Positions 6,394-13,433 of a stretch of DNA of 21,572 nt are shown here, piece after piece. The DNA lies in the NCBI GenBank assembly GCA_905210055.1, contig CAJLVH010000017.1, positions 1-21,572 on the forward strand, in the 5' to 3' direction. Made by a program: the position numbers and the translations under genes. Source of the stretch: an uncultured Enorma sp. (GTDB taxonomy: Bacteria; Actinomycetota; Coriobacteriia; Coriobacteriales; Coriobacteriaceae). Every line of letters starts with the position of its first letter. Positions within the stretch are counted from its first letter, which is position 1. The notes beneath the pieces were generated by a model that saw only the letters and a program-made list of their open reading frames with translations, had not been told where the DNA came from and did no database searches.

Positions 6394-7800
6394 TTACTCT
6401 TCGCCGAGGATCTTCGCCTTGATGTCGGCAGCAGCCTTTTTGCCGGCACCCATGGCGAGGATGACGGTCGCGGCACCGGTCACGATGTCGCCGCCAGCCC
6501 AGACCTTCGGATTCGACGTGCGGCCATTCTCATCGGTCTCGATGAGGCCCCAACGGTTGAGCTCGACATCGGCGCAGAGCTTCGCGAACGGGTTCGCGCG
6601 CGTGCCGATAGCCGTGACAGCAACGTCGCAGGGAATGGCGAACTCGGAGTCCTGCACGGGAATCGGGCGGCGACGACCGCTCGCGTCCGGCTCGCCGAGC
6701 TCCATGCGCTGCAGCTCGATCGTGGACACGAAGCCGTCCGGGCCGGGCAGGAAGCGCAGCGGGTTGCACAGCTCGAGAATCTCGACGCCCTCTTCCTTGG
6801 CGTGGTGCACCTCGGCCTTACGGGCGGGCATCTCGGCCTCGGTACGACGATAGGCGAGGGTGACGTGCTCGGCACCCAGGCGCAGCGCCGTGCGGGCGGC
6901 GTCCATGGCCACGTTACCGCCGCCGAACACCACGACGTTCTTACCGTGGCGGATGGGCGTGTCGTACTCGGGGAACTCGTACGCCTTCATGAGGTTCGTG
7001 CGGGTGAGGTACTCGTTCGCGCAGTACACGCCGGGGAGGTTTTCGCCGTCGACGTGCAGGAAGCGCGGCAGACCAGCGCCCACGGCCAGGTAGAGCGCGT
7101 CGAAGCCCTCCTCATTGAAGAGCTCTTCGGCATCGAAGAGGCGGCCGGCCACGGAGTTGTACTCGAAGTGGACGCCCAGCTCCTCCAGGCCCTTGATTTC
7201 GCGCTTGACGATGTTCTTGGGCAGACGGAACTCGGGGATGCCGTAGGTGAGCACGCCGCCGCCGGTGAAGAACGCTTCGAACACGGTGACGTCGAAGCCC
7301 TCGCGCGCGAGCTCGCCGGCGCAGGCGATGCCGGAGGGACCGGAGCCCACGATGGCAACCTTGTGGCCGTTGCTGGGCTTGCACTCGGGCGCTTCGCCCA
7401 CCTCGTCGGCCATGTCGCCAAGCATGCGCTCGAGCTGGCCGATGGCGACGGGATCGCCCTTCTTGCCGAGGATGCACTTGCCCTCGCACTGGTTCTCCTG
7501 CGGGCACACGCGGCCGCAGACGGAAGGCAGCAGGTTATCGGCTTTGATGGTGGAAAGGGCGCCCGCCCAGTCCTCCTCGCGGATCTTCTCGATGAACTGC
7601 GGGATGTGCACGCCTACGGGGCAGCCCTCCATGCACAGCGGCTTCTTGCAGTCGAGGCAGCGGTTGGCCTCGGCGATGGCGTCGGCCTTGGTGTAGCCGG
7701 TGTCGACCGGACGGAAATCGCGAGCGCGCTCCGCGGCCGGCTCCTCGTTCGCAGGGGTGCGGGGAGCGCCGATGTTGGGGCGATACTTTACTTCTGGCAT
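6394..7800 (-). CDS. nfnB: NfnB-type large subunit, NADH-dependent ferredoxin:NADP+ oxidoreductase (GltD-like)
   Basis: A 468-residue GltD-like flavoprotein. The N-terminus has two cysteine clusters for [4Fe-4S] centres: C48, C51, C56, C60 and C95, C99, C105, C109. An FAD-binding GSGPSG (152-157) and an NADP(H)-binding GGGNVAMDAA (293-302) with RRTEAEMPA (318-326) follow. Alone it could be called glutamate synthase small subunit. No GltB large subunit is present, and an FAD/[2Fe-2S] reductase gene overlaps its 5' end by 13 bases. That order and pairing is the Nfn (NfnSL) electron-bifurcating transhydrogenase or the related sulfide dehydrogenase SudAB. The ribosome site AGGAGGAC lies at 7806-7813. 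It would couple NADH plus reduced ferredoxin to NADPH production in the cytoplasm. Confidence 0.88.
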   Translation of the reverse strand: MPEVKYRPNIGAPRTPANEEPAAERARDFRPVDTGYTKADAIAEANRCLDCKKPLCMEGCPVGVHIPQFIEKIREEDWAGALSTIKADNLLPSVCGRVCPQENQCEGKCILGKKGDPVAIGQLERMLGDMADEVGEAPECKPSNGHKVAIVGSGPSGIACAGELAREGFDVTVFEAFFTGGGVLTYGIPEFRLPKNIVKREIKGLEELGVHFEYNSVAGRLFDAEELFNEEGFDALYLAVGAGLPRFLHVDGENLPGVYCANEYLTRTNLMKAYEFPEYDTPIRHGKNVVVFGGGNVAMDAARTALRLGAEHVTLAYRRTEAEMPARKAEVHHAKEEGVEILELCNPLRFLPGPDGFVSTIELQRMELGEPDASGRRRPIPVQDSEFAIPCDVAVTAIGTRANPFAKLCADVELNRWGLIETDENGRTSNPKVWAGGDIVTGAATVILAMGAGKKAAADIKAKILGEE

Positions 7801-8624
7801 GCGCAGTCCTCCTCATAATGCTTGATGGAAGCGGCCTCCTCGGCCTTGTAGCTGGCCTGGCGATGTGCGAGGTCGTCCCAGTCGACGAGGTTCGCATCAA
7901 AGTCGGGACCGTCGACGCAGGCGAACTTCGTCTCGCCGCCCACCTCGACGCGGCAGCAGCCGCACATGCCGGTGCCGTCGACCATGATGGGGTTCAGGCT
8001 CGCGACGATGGGGATCTTGAACTCACGGCAGGTGAGGGTCGAGAACTTCATCATGGGAACGGGGCCCACGCAGAAGACCGAGTCGATGGCGTCCGTCTCG
8101 CAGAGGCGACGGAGCGGGAGCGTCACAACTCCCTTCTCGCCCATGGAGCCGTCGTCCGTGGTGACGAAGAGGTTCTCGAGCGGCAGCGCACCGAACTGCT
8201 CGAAGAGGATGAGCAGGTCCTTCGTGCGGGCACCCATGATGACGGAGACCTTCTTGCCCTGCTCGCAAAGGGTGCGGGCAACAGGGTAGGCGATGGCCAG
8301 GCCGACGCCGCCGCCAATGACGGCTACGCGGTCGCCCTCAACCTCGGTGGGGCAGCCCAAAGGCCCGGTGATGTCGCGGATCTCGTCGCCTTCCTCGAGC
8401 TTGGAGAGGCACTCCGTGGTCTTGCCGACGACCATGAAGATGAACTCGATCCAGCCCTCCTCCGGATTCCAGTTGGCGAAGGTGAACGGCACGCGCTCGC
8501 CCGTCTCGTCGATGCGCACCATGAGGAACTGGCCGGCATGCGCCTTCTTGGCCATCCTCGGGGCGTGGACGCGGAACTCGAAGACCTTCTCCGAGAACTG
8601 CGTCTTCTTCAGGATCTTGTACAT
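7788..8624 (-). CDS. nfnA: NfnA-type small subunit, FAD/[2Fe-2S] NAD(H) reductase (SudB/DHODH electron-transfer-like)
   Basis: A 278-residue protein of the ferredoxin-reductase fold. An FAD-binding barrel (1-95) includes VPFTFANW (45-52). A nucleotide-binding GGGVGLAIAYPVA (104-116) is followed near the C-terminus by VDGTGMCGCCRVEVGG (215-230) and FACVDGPDFDA. D216 with C221, C224 and C236 fits the unusual one-Asp three-Cys [2Fe-2S] ligation known in NfnA. The start at 8624 follows GAGGGG; upstream in-frame starts lack such a site and would add non-conserved sequence. It is the first gene of the nfnAB operon and probably hosts NADH oxidation/reduction. SudB (sulfide dehydrogenase) is the main alternative name. 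Confidence 0.88.
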   Translation of the reverse strand: MYKILKKTQFSEKVFEFRVHAPRMAKKAHAGQFLMVRIDETGERVPFTFANWNPEEGWIEFIFMVVGKTTECLSKLEEGDEIRDITGPLGCPTEVEGDRVAVIGGGVGLAIAYPVARTLCEQGKKVSVIMGARTKDLLILFEQFGALPLENLFVTTDDGSMGEKGVVTLPLRRLCETDAIDSVFCVGPVPMMKFSTLTCREFKIPIVASLNPIMVDGTGMCGCCRVEVGGETKFACVDGPDFDANLVDWDDLAHRQASYKAEEAASIKHYEEDCACQK

Positions 8625-8738
8625 AGAACCCCTCTCTTTTTGTGGGCTTCGACACGTCGCGTGGCACGGCGCGCGAGACCCATGTGCAACCCATTGCGGC
8701 GTGCGTCCGTGCGGCGCACGCCGGTGCATACAGGTTCG

Positions 8739-8747
8739 ATTATAGCA
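8739..8747 (-). promoter_or_regulatory. Extended -10 promoter for nfnAB
   Basis: On the minus strand the sequence reads TTGCTATAAT, giving a perfect TATAAT with an upstream TGn element. No good -35 hexamer is present at 16-18 bases (CGTTAT at best), which is typical for extended -10 promoters. It sits about 115 bases before the nfnA start codon. Confidence 0.6.
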
Positions 8748-8883
8748 AGTTGAACGGGTGCATAACGGCTCCTGAAGAGAGAAATGAGCAGAGAACGACG
8801 GCGGGGACATCGCAACAGATCGCAGGGAAACCGGATTTCAAGAACATGGCGCTTCTGTCCAAGGCTGCGCCCCCCGCACATGA

Positions 8884-8914
8884 ACATAGCCAATAGAAGT
8901 GGCTCTGGCTATGT
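8884..8914. promoter_or_regulatory. Stem-loop in the nfnA-arcA spacer
   Basis: ACATAGCCA (8884-8892) and TGGCTATGT (8906-8914) are perfect reverse complements with a 13-nt loop. An inner alternative stem, GCCA/TGGC, also exists. It is far from either gene and has no T-tract; an operator or a leader-RNA structure is possible. Confidence 0.4.
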
Positions 8915-9060
8915 CATACAACAGGCTCATCCTGAATGGAGTTGGTACAGGGGTGGTCAACATGGTTACAACAGTCAAATTGAGTATAAATGCAAGGAAT
9001 ATGAGCTATTACGAATATTACTTCAAGAAGTAATTAATTCCATTTACCGAAGAAAGCGAC

Positions 9061-9091
9061 CGTTCAGGGAGGGTCGAACGCCCCCTGAACG
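9061..9091 (+). promoter_or_regulatory. Stem-loop in the arcA upstream region
   Basis: CGTTCAGGG (9061-9069) and CCCTGAACG (9083-9091) form a perfect 9-bp stem with a 13-nt loop. It lies about 90 bases before the arcA start and may belong to its leader. Confidence 0.4.
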
Positions 9092-9112
9092 TAAAGAGCG
9101 TACTATCCGAAT

Positions 9113-9148
9113 TAGATATTAGCAAATTAACTAACTGCTTAATATCTA
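9113..9148 (+). promoter_or_regulatory. AT-rich inverted repeat just upstream of arcA, candidate operator
   Basis: TAGATATTA (9113-9121) and TAATATCTA (9140-9148) are perfect reverse complements. The stem continues with GCA/TGC after a one-base bulge, leaving an 11-nt AT-rich loop. It ends 33 bases before the arcA ATG. It does not match the ARG-box, FNR or catabolite-response consensus, so the binding factor is unknown. The ArsR-type protein encoded at 14672-15751 is one candidate. Confidence 0.45.
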
Positions 9149-9181
9149 GTTGTATTGGAAGAGATGCTGAAAGGAGAAGCC

Positions 9182-10414
9182 ATGAGTTCTATCCATGTGT
9201 ACTCTGAGGTGGGCAAGGTCAAGAAGATTATGATCTCGCGCCCCGAAGGGTACTTCGACGCCGTGCGGCCGGACTCGCGAGAGTACCAGCTCGTCGACGA
9301 TGTCGTGTGGACGGCGCAGGCGTGCCGCGACCACGACGTCTTCGCTAGCCACCTGCGCGGCATCGGCGCAGAGGTCGTCTACCTCGAGGACATGTTCGAG
9401 AAGTCGCTCGGCGACGAGGCGGACCGCCGCAAGTTCCTCGACGAGTACATGACCGAGGACTTCATCTACGATCCGGCGCTCCGCGAGCAGATCGCCGCCT
9501 ATCTCATGCCCATGAGTGCGCACGACTTCGCCCGCACCGTCATGGCGGGCATCGAGAAGAAGGATCTCGCCGGGACCCCGAAGCCGACGTGTCTGGCGGA
9601 CGTCCTCCCGGACGAGACCCCCGAGGATCCGTATGCGATGCACACCTCGGCGAACTTCATCATGTGCCGCGACCCCGGCTGCTCGGTGGGCTCGAACTTC
9701 ACCATCAACCGCTTCGTGCAGGACACGCGCAACCTCGAGGCCGTCGTGTGGAAGCACGTCTTCGAGAACGTCCCCGAGTTCGCGGGCGGCGCGCAGCTCC
9801 TCCACACGAACGACCCGCATGGCGAGACCATCGAGGGCGGCGACATCGCCATCCTCTCGCCCGAGGTCATCGCCATCGGCCACAGCTGCCGCACCCACGC
9901 GGCCGCGATCGAGGAGCTCGCGAAGAACGCGCTCGCATCGGGCGATAGCTTCAAGAAGGTTGTCGTGTTCGAGATCCCCAAGGGCCGCGCCTACATGCAC
10001 CTCGACACCGTGTTCACCGCCGTGGACGTGGACAAGTTTACGTACTACCCCGGCATCATGGGCGGGCTCAAGCTCTACGAGCTCACGCTCGGCTCCGACG
10101 GCGAGCTCAGGGTCTCCTGCGCCGAGGAGGAGCTCGACGAGGCTCTGAAGCGCCTGCTGCACCTGCCCGCGGTCGACCTCATCCCGTGCGCGGGCGGCAA
10201 CCCGTTCTGGGCGGACTACGACCAGTGGTCCGACGGCTCGAACACGCTCGCCGTCGCCCCCGGCGTGGTGTGCACCTACGACCGCAACTGGCGCACGAAC
10301 GATGTCCTGCGCGAGCACGACATCAAGGTGCTCGAGGTTCCCTCCGGCGAGCTCTGCCGCGCGCGCGGCGGCCCGCGCTGCATGAGCATGCCGCTCGTGC
10401 GCGAAGACCTCTAG
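9182..10414 (+). CDS. arcA: Arginine deiminase
   Basis: A 410-residue cytoplasmic enzyme converting L-arginine to L-citrulline and ammonia, first step of the arginine deiminase ATP-yielding route. Catalytic residues are all visible: D164 in CRDP, E218 and D221 in IEGGD, H273 and D275 in MHLDTVF, and nucleophile C400 in GGPRCMSMPLVRED. Other landmarks are SCRTHAAAIE (235-244) and DGSNTLAVAPGVV (351-363). Length matches the family. The substrate-loop motif usually read as PNLYFTRDP is SANFIMCRDP here, a clear divergence around D164. The start at 9182 follows AAAGGAG (9170-9176); the in-frame TTG at 9155 is rejected. The carbamoyltransferase gene begins 115 bases downstream. Confidence 0.95.
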   Translation: MSSIHVYSEVGKVKKIMISRPEGYFDAVRPDSREYQLVDDVVWTAQACRDHDVFASHLRGIGAEVVYLEDMFEKSLGDEADRRKFLDEYMTEDFIYDPALREQIAAYLMPMSAHDFARTVMAGIEKKDLAGTPKPTCLADVLPDETPEDPYAMHTSANFIMCRDPGCSVGSNFTINRFVQDTRNLEAVVWKHVFENVPEFAGGAQLLHTNDPHGETIEGGDIAILSPEVIAIGHSCRTHAAAIEELAKNALASGDSFKKVVVFEIPKGRAYMHLDTVFTAVDVDKFTYYPGIMGGLKLYELTLGSDGELRVSCAEEELDEALKRLLHLPAVDLIPCAGGNPFWADYDQWSDGSNTLAVAPGVVCTYDRNWRTNDVLREHDIKVLEVPSGELCRARGGPRCMSMPLVREDL

Positions 10415-10440
10415 CGCACACGGCTCCTCTCTGGTCCGTG

Positions 10441-10485
10441 CAGGCTTCGGCGCGACGGGAACGCGTCGCCGCGCCGAGGCGCCTG
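10441..10485 (+). promoter_or_regulatory. Strong hairpin between arcA and arcB
   Basis: CAGGC (10441-10445) pairs with GCCTG (10481-10485). Inside it TCGGCGCG (10447-10454) pairs with CGCGCCGA (10470-10477), with a further inner CGACG/CGTCG option. The only following pyrimidine stretch is CTCTTACTCT, so it is at most a partial terminator. It could set the arcA:arcB transcript ratio or protect the arcA mRNA end. Confidence 0.5.
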
Positions 10486-10529
10486 CTCTTACTCTGTCCA
10501 TGCCCTGTCGCCTGTAGAAAGGACTATAG

Positions 10530-11621
10530 ATGATTAAGAAGAAGGACTTCGTAGACGTTCGTGACCTCACGAAGGATGAATACCTAGAGCTCCTCGAGGT
10601 CATCCGCATTCTCAAGGAGGCCGACCAGAAGGGTATCCAGATTCCGCTGCTCAAGGGCCAGACCATCGCCCTCATGTTCGATCAGCCCTCCACCCGCACG
10701 CGCGTCTCGTTCGAATCCGCCATGGACAAGCTCGGCGGCGACGCTCTCTACCTCGAGACCAAGACCATGCACGTGGGCGAGGGTCGCGAGACCATGAAGG
10801 ACACCGCGCTTGTCATCTCGGGCATGTGCGATGCCATTGAGTGCCGCAACGAGAACTACGACGCCGTGGTCGACCTTGCCAAGTGGGCGACCGTGCCGGT
10901 GTTCAACGGCATGACCTCCGTCTCCATGCACCCCACACAGGCGCTCTGCGACCTGTTCACGATTATGGAGAATCTGCCCGCCGGCAAGAAGCTCGAGGAC
11001 GTGAAGGTCATGTGGGTGGGCGACAACTCCGCCGACACCTCCGAGGAGAACTACCACCTGGGCGGCGTGTGCCGCTCCGACACGTTCCTCTTCGCCAAGA
11101 TGGGCATGACGTTCATCGCGGCCGCGCCCGAGCGCGCAAAGATGCTGCCCGAGGACGTCGAGATCGTCGAGGGGTTCTGCAAGGAATCTGGCGGGAAGTA
11201 CATCCAGACGGACGATCCGTACGAGTACGCCGCGGACGTGGACTTCCTGCTCACCGACGCCTGGTGGTATCACGGTTCCGATCACCTCAAGCCACAGAAG
11301 ATCGAGGAATTTTTCCCCAAGTACTCCATCAATGAGGAGCTTATTGCCGCCTGTCCCGAGTGGGTCAAGGTCATGCACCCGCTTCCGGGCAACCGCGGCT
11401 ACGAGATCTCGAACGAGGTCTGGGACGGCCCGCACTCGCTGCTCATGGAGCAGGCGGCTAACCGCTTCCATACGCAGAAGGGTTTGCTTGCCGCTTACAT
11501 GTATCCGCGTGTATGCAAGCAGCAGGAAGCCCTGCAGCAGTACTACACCGCCCAGGTCGAGGCGCTTACAACCGAGACGATCGACAAGGTTGCCGGAACC
11601 CACTACGGGGACTGGGTCTAG
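10530..11621 (+). CDS. arcB: Ornithine/putrescine-type carbamoyltransferase, divergent
   Basis: A 363-residue transcarbamylase. The carbamoyl-phosphate site is intact: STRTR (54-58) and HPTQ (134-137). The amine-side loop is altered: the family's HCLP reads HPLP (283-286), so the conserved Cys is Pro284. The second-substrate region DAWWYHGSDHLKPQKIEEFFPKY is closer in layout to putrescine carbamoyltransferase than to the DxWxSMG of ornithine enzymes. The C-terminus extends as an extra helix-like tail (about 325-363), also a putrescine-enzyme trait. A roughly 11-residue insertion follows VGDN (164-167). The ribosome site is AAAGGA (10518-10523). Placement after arcA argues for catabolic citrulline phosphorolysis to ornithine and carbamoyl phosphate, so arcB is the working name; the substrate is uncertain. 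Confidence 0.8.
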   Translation: MIKKKDFVDVRDLTKDEYLELLEVIRILKEADQKGIQIPLLKGQTIALMFDQPSTRTRVSFESAMDKLGGDALYLETKTMHVGEGRETMKDTALVISGMCDAIECRNENYDAVVDLAKWATVPVFNGMTSVSMHPTQALCDLFTIMENLPAGKKLEDVKVMWVGDNSADTSEENYHLGGVCRSDTFLFAKMGMTFIAAAPERAKMLPEDVEIVEGFCKESGGKYIQTDDPYEYAADVDFLLTDAWWYHGSDHLKPQKIEEFFPKYSINEELIAACPEWVKVMHPLPGNRGYEISNEVWDGPHSLLMEQAANRFHTQKGLLAAYMYPRVCKQQEALQQYYTAQVEALTTETIDKVAGTHYGDWV

Positions 11622-11706
11622 GCGCATCGCCGCCCAGCCGGCGGTAGCGCCGGTTACACGATGCGCCCCCGCACACGGCCGGTAGTACGGTCGCTGGCGG
11701 GGGCGC
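11622..11706 (+). promoter_or_regulatory. Two mutually exclusive hairpins between arcB and the antiporter gene
   Basis: Hairpin 1 pairs GCGCATCG (11622-11629) with CGATGCGC (11659-11666) and encloses CCGGCG-GTAG-CGCCGG (11638-11653). Hairpin 2 pairs GCGCCCCCGC (11663-11672) with GCGGGGGCGC (11697-11706). They share 11663-11666, so the full versions cannot form together. Hairpin 1 begins right after the arcB stop. A third small stem (GCCGCG-TGG-CGCGGC) is at 11727-11741. T-tracts are absent, so switching or mRNA stability is more likely than simple termination. Confidence 0.55.
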
Positions 11707-11791
11707 TCGCAGTTTGCAAGTGTCTTGCCGCGTGGCGCGGCGGGACTTAGGGCATGTCAGGGGGGCGTGCCGGAATAGGAAGGTGGTTGCT

Positions 11792-13255
11792 ATGGCTGAA
11801 TCCACTTCGACAGAGAAGAAATCCGGCGGAGGACTGGGCTTTTGGGTACTTGTCATTACGATTTTCAGCTCGATGATCGGCTCGGGCGTGTACGACCTTT
11901 CCTACCAGCTGGGGACGGTCGCCTCGCCGGGCGCCGCGATTGTCGCGTTTGCGATCTGCTACGTGGGCACGCTCGTTTCCGCGCTGAGCTTGAAGAACCT
12001 GCTCGAGCGCGATCCTGAGGGCGACGGCCTGTTCTGCTACGCCCGCCGGGCGTTCGGCAAGTTCGCTGAGTTCATGAGCGCTTGGGGCTACTGGATTAGC
12101 GGCTGGGTAGGTAACGTTTCGTTCGCCACTATGACCATGATCGCCTTCGGCACGTTCTTCCCTGAGGTCTTCGGTGACACCGGCACGAGCTGGCCGTCGA
12201 TTATCGTGGCGAGCGCCGTCATGTGGGTTATCGCGTGGCTCGTGAACCGCGGTGTCGAGCAGAGCGTGCGCTTGAACACGATTGTGACAATCATCAAGAT
12301 CATTCCGCTTTTGCTCTTCATCGTGATCGGCGCGACGGCGTTCAGCTTCGGCGTGTTCACGACCGATTTCTGGACGAACTTCGCCGGCAACATGGAGGCG
12401 GCGGGCACCGGCTTTGACCTCGGTTCCGTTGCCGCTCAGGTCAACGATTCGATGCTCTCCCTCATCTGGGTGTTCATCGGTGTCGAGAGCGTCGCTTTGC
12501 TCTCGCGTCACGCCGTGAGCAAGAAAGTCGCGGGCTCGGCGACGGTCGTCGGCCTCACGCTCGTGACGCTCATCGAGTTCATCGTCGCGATTCTGCCCTA
12601 CGGTATCATGCCCGCCGATGAGTTCATCGCCCTCGGCGAGCCTTCGCTCGGTCAAATGTACACGATCTTCATGGGGCCTGTCGGCGCGTCCTTCGTGCAG
12701 GCGGCGCTCATCATCTCGATCTTCGGCTCCTGGATTGCCTACACGCTCATGCCCACCGAGTCCGTGACCTATCTCGCCGACGAGGGCTCGTTGCCTAAGA
12801 TCTTCGGCAAGAAGAACAAGAACGGCGTGGCTACGTTCTCACTGTTCCTCACCGTCATCCTGTGCGAGATCCTGCTCGTCTCGATGCATTTCACCGAAGA
12901 TGCTTACAACTTCAGCTTCAGCCTGAGCTCGTCGGCCATCCTGATCGTGTGGATCTTCATCGACCTCCAGCAGGTCAAGTATACGCTCGACCACCGCGAT
13001 GAACCGGGTGCGGTAAAGAACCTCATCCTGGGTTTGATCGGCCTCGTGTACTACCTCGTTGCCATGTTCGTATCCGGTATCTCCTATGTCATGCTGTGCG
13101 GCGTGCTGTGGGTCATCGGCATCCCGCTGTACTACATAGCACGCAGGGCATCTGGTGACGAGAAGGTCTTTGTGGGCAAGGATTGGCTGCTCGTGGGTCT
13201 TTCCGTTGTCATGGCCATCGGCGGCGTTTGGATGATGCTGAACGGCATGGTCTAG
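11792..13255 (+). CDS. arcD: APA-family amino acid/amine antiporter (ArcD/AguD-like)
   Basis: A 487-residue membrane protein with about twelve to thirteen hydrophobic helices. The first helix carries IFSSMIGSGVYDL, the substrate-binding G-S/A-G signature of the basic amino acid/polyamine antiporter branch of the APC superfamily. Later helices include GDGLFCYARRAFG, a WVFIGVESVALLSRHA segment and GSWIAYTLMPTES, all usual in arginine:ornithine, lysine:cadaverine and agmatine:putrescine exchangers. The ribosome site AGGAAGG (11777-11783) selects ATG 11792. Located in the arginine cluster, it most likely imports arginine and exports the decarbamoylated product, so no energy is spent on uptake. 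Whether the counter-substrate is ornithine or another amine depends on the odd transcarbamylase upstream. The symbol is by context. Confidence 0.85.
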   Translation: MAESTSTEKKSGGGLGFWVLVITIFSSMIGSGVYDLSYQLGTVASPGAAIVAFAICYVGTLVSALSLKNLLERDPEGDGLFCYARRAFGKFAEFMSAWGYWISGWVGNVSFATMTMIAFGTFFPEVFGDTGTSWPSIIVASAVMWVIAWLVNRGVEQSVRLNTIVTIIKIIPLLLFIVIGATAFSFGVFTTDFWTNFAGNMEAAGTGFDLGSVAAQVNDSMLSLIWVFIGVESVALLSRHAVSKKVAGSATVVGLTLVTLIEFIVAILPYGIMPADEFIALGEPSLGQMYTIFMGPVGASFVQAALIISIFGSWIAYTLMPTESVTYLADEGSLPKIFGKKNKNGVATFSLFLTVILCEILLVSMHFTEDAYNFSFSLSSSAILIVWIFIDLQQVKYTLDHRDEPGAVKNLILGLIGLVYYLVAMFVSGISYVMLCGVLWVIGIPLYYIARRASGDEKVFVGKDWLLVGLSVVMAIGGVWMMLNGMV

Positions 13256-13348
13256 GCGCGCGGCGCCCGAGCGGATAGCTCCGTCCCGATGTCTGACGGC
13301 GCGGCGCGATGGCCTTGTCGCGTCGCCTTCATGTGGGCGCGCTGGATG

Positions 13349-13393
13349 GCCCGATGGTTCGGGAACACGCCGGTTCAGGACAGGGAATCGGGC
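13349..13393 (+). promoter_or_regulatory. Inverted repeat in the antiporter-aminotransferase gap
   Basis: GCCCGAT (13349-13355) pairs with ATCGGGC (13387-13393) over a 31-nt loop. The 178-bp gap also has other GC-rich complementarity near 13300-13332. No T-tract and no clear promoter were found, so co-transcription of the aminotransferase with the arc genes is likely but not certain. Confidence 0.3.
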
Positions 13394-13433
13394 AGCCTGG
13401 AGTCTCGGTGCCGGGCAATTCGAGAGAGGAGGC

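Larger units (their letters stand above)
8625..9181. other. Divergent intergenic region between nfnAB and arcA, 557 bp
   Basis: The nfnA side is GC-rich and carries the nfnAB promoter. From about 8930 to 9160 the sequence turns AT-rich, unlike its neighbours. It holds three stem-loops (8884-8914, 9061-9091, 9113-9148) but no convincing protein: open frames here have no ribosome site and no recognisable motif. The arcA promoter must lie here, but I cannot fix it; TATAAA at 8985-8990 lacks a matching -35. A small RNA or a long regulated leader is possible. Confidence 0.6.

Noticed and set aside
6394..7800. Naming the GltD-like protein as glutamate synthase small subunit
   Set aside because: No GltB gene is adjacent, and overlap with an NfnA-type gene fits NfnAB or SudAB better.
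9064..9090. GGGTCGAACGCCCC resembling a tRNA T-arm upstream of arcA
   Set aside because: No acceptor, D-arm or anticodon arm can be arranged around it; the hairpin 9061-9091 explains it better.
8784..9122. 112-codon plus-strand open frame upstream of arcA
   Set aside because: No ribosome site, mixed composition across the GC shift, no recognisable domain.
10530..11621. Aspartate carbamoyltransferase because of HPLP
   Set aside because: Overall length, C-terminal tail and gene context fit the ornithine/putrescine branch; no pyrI or other pyrimidine gene is near.
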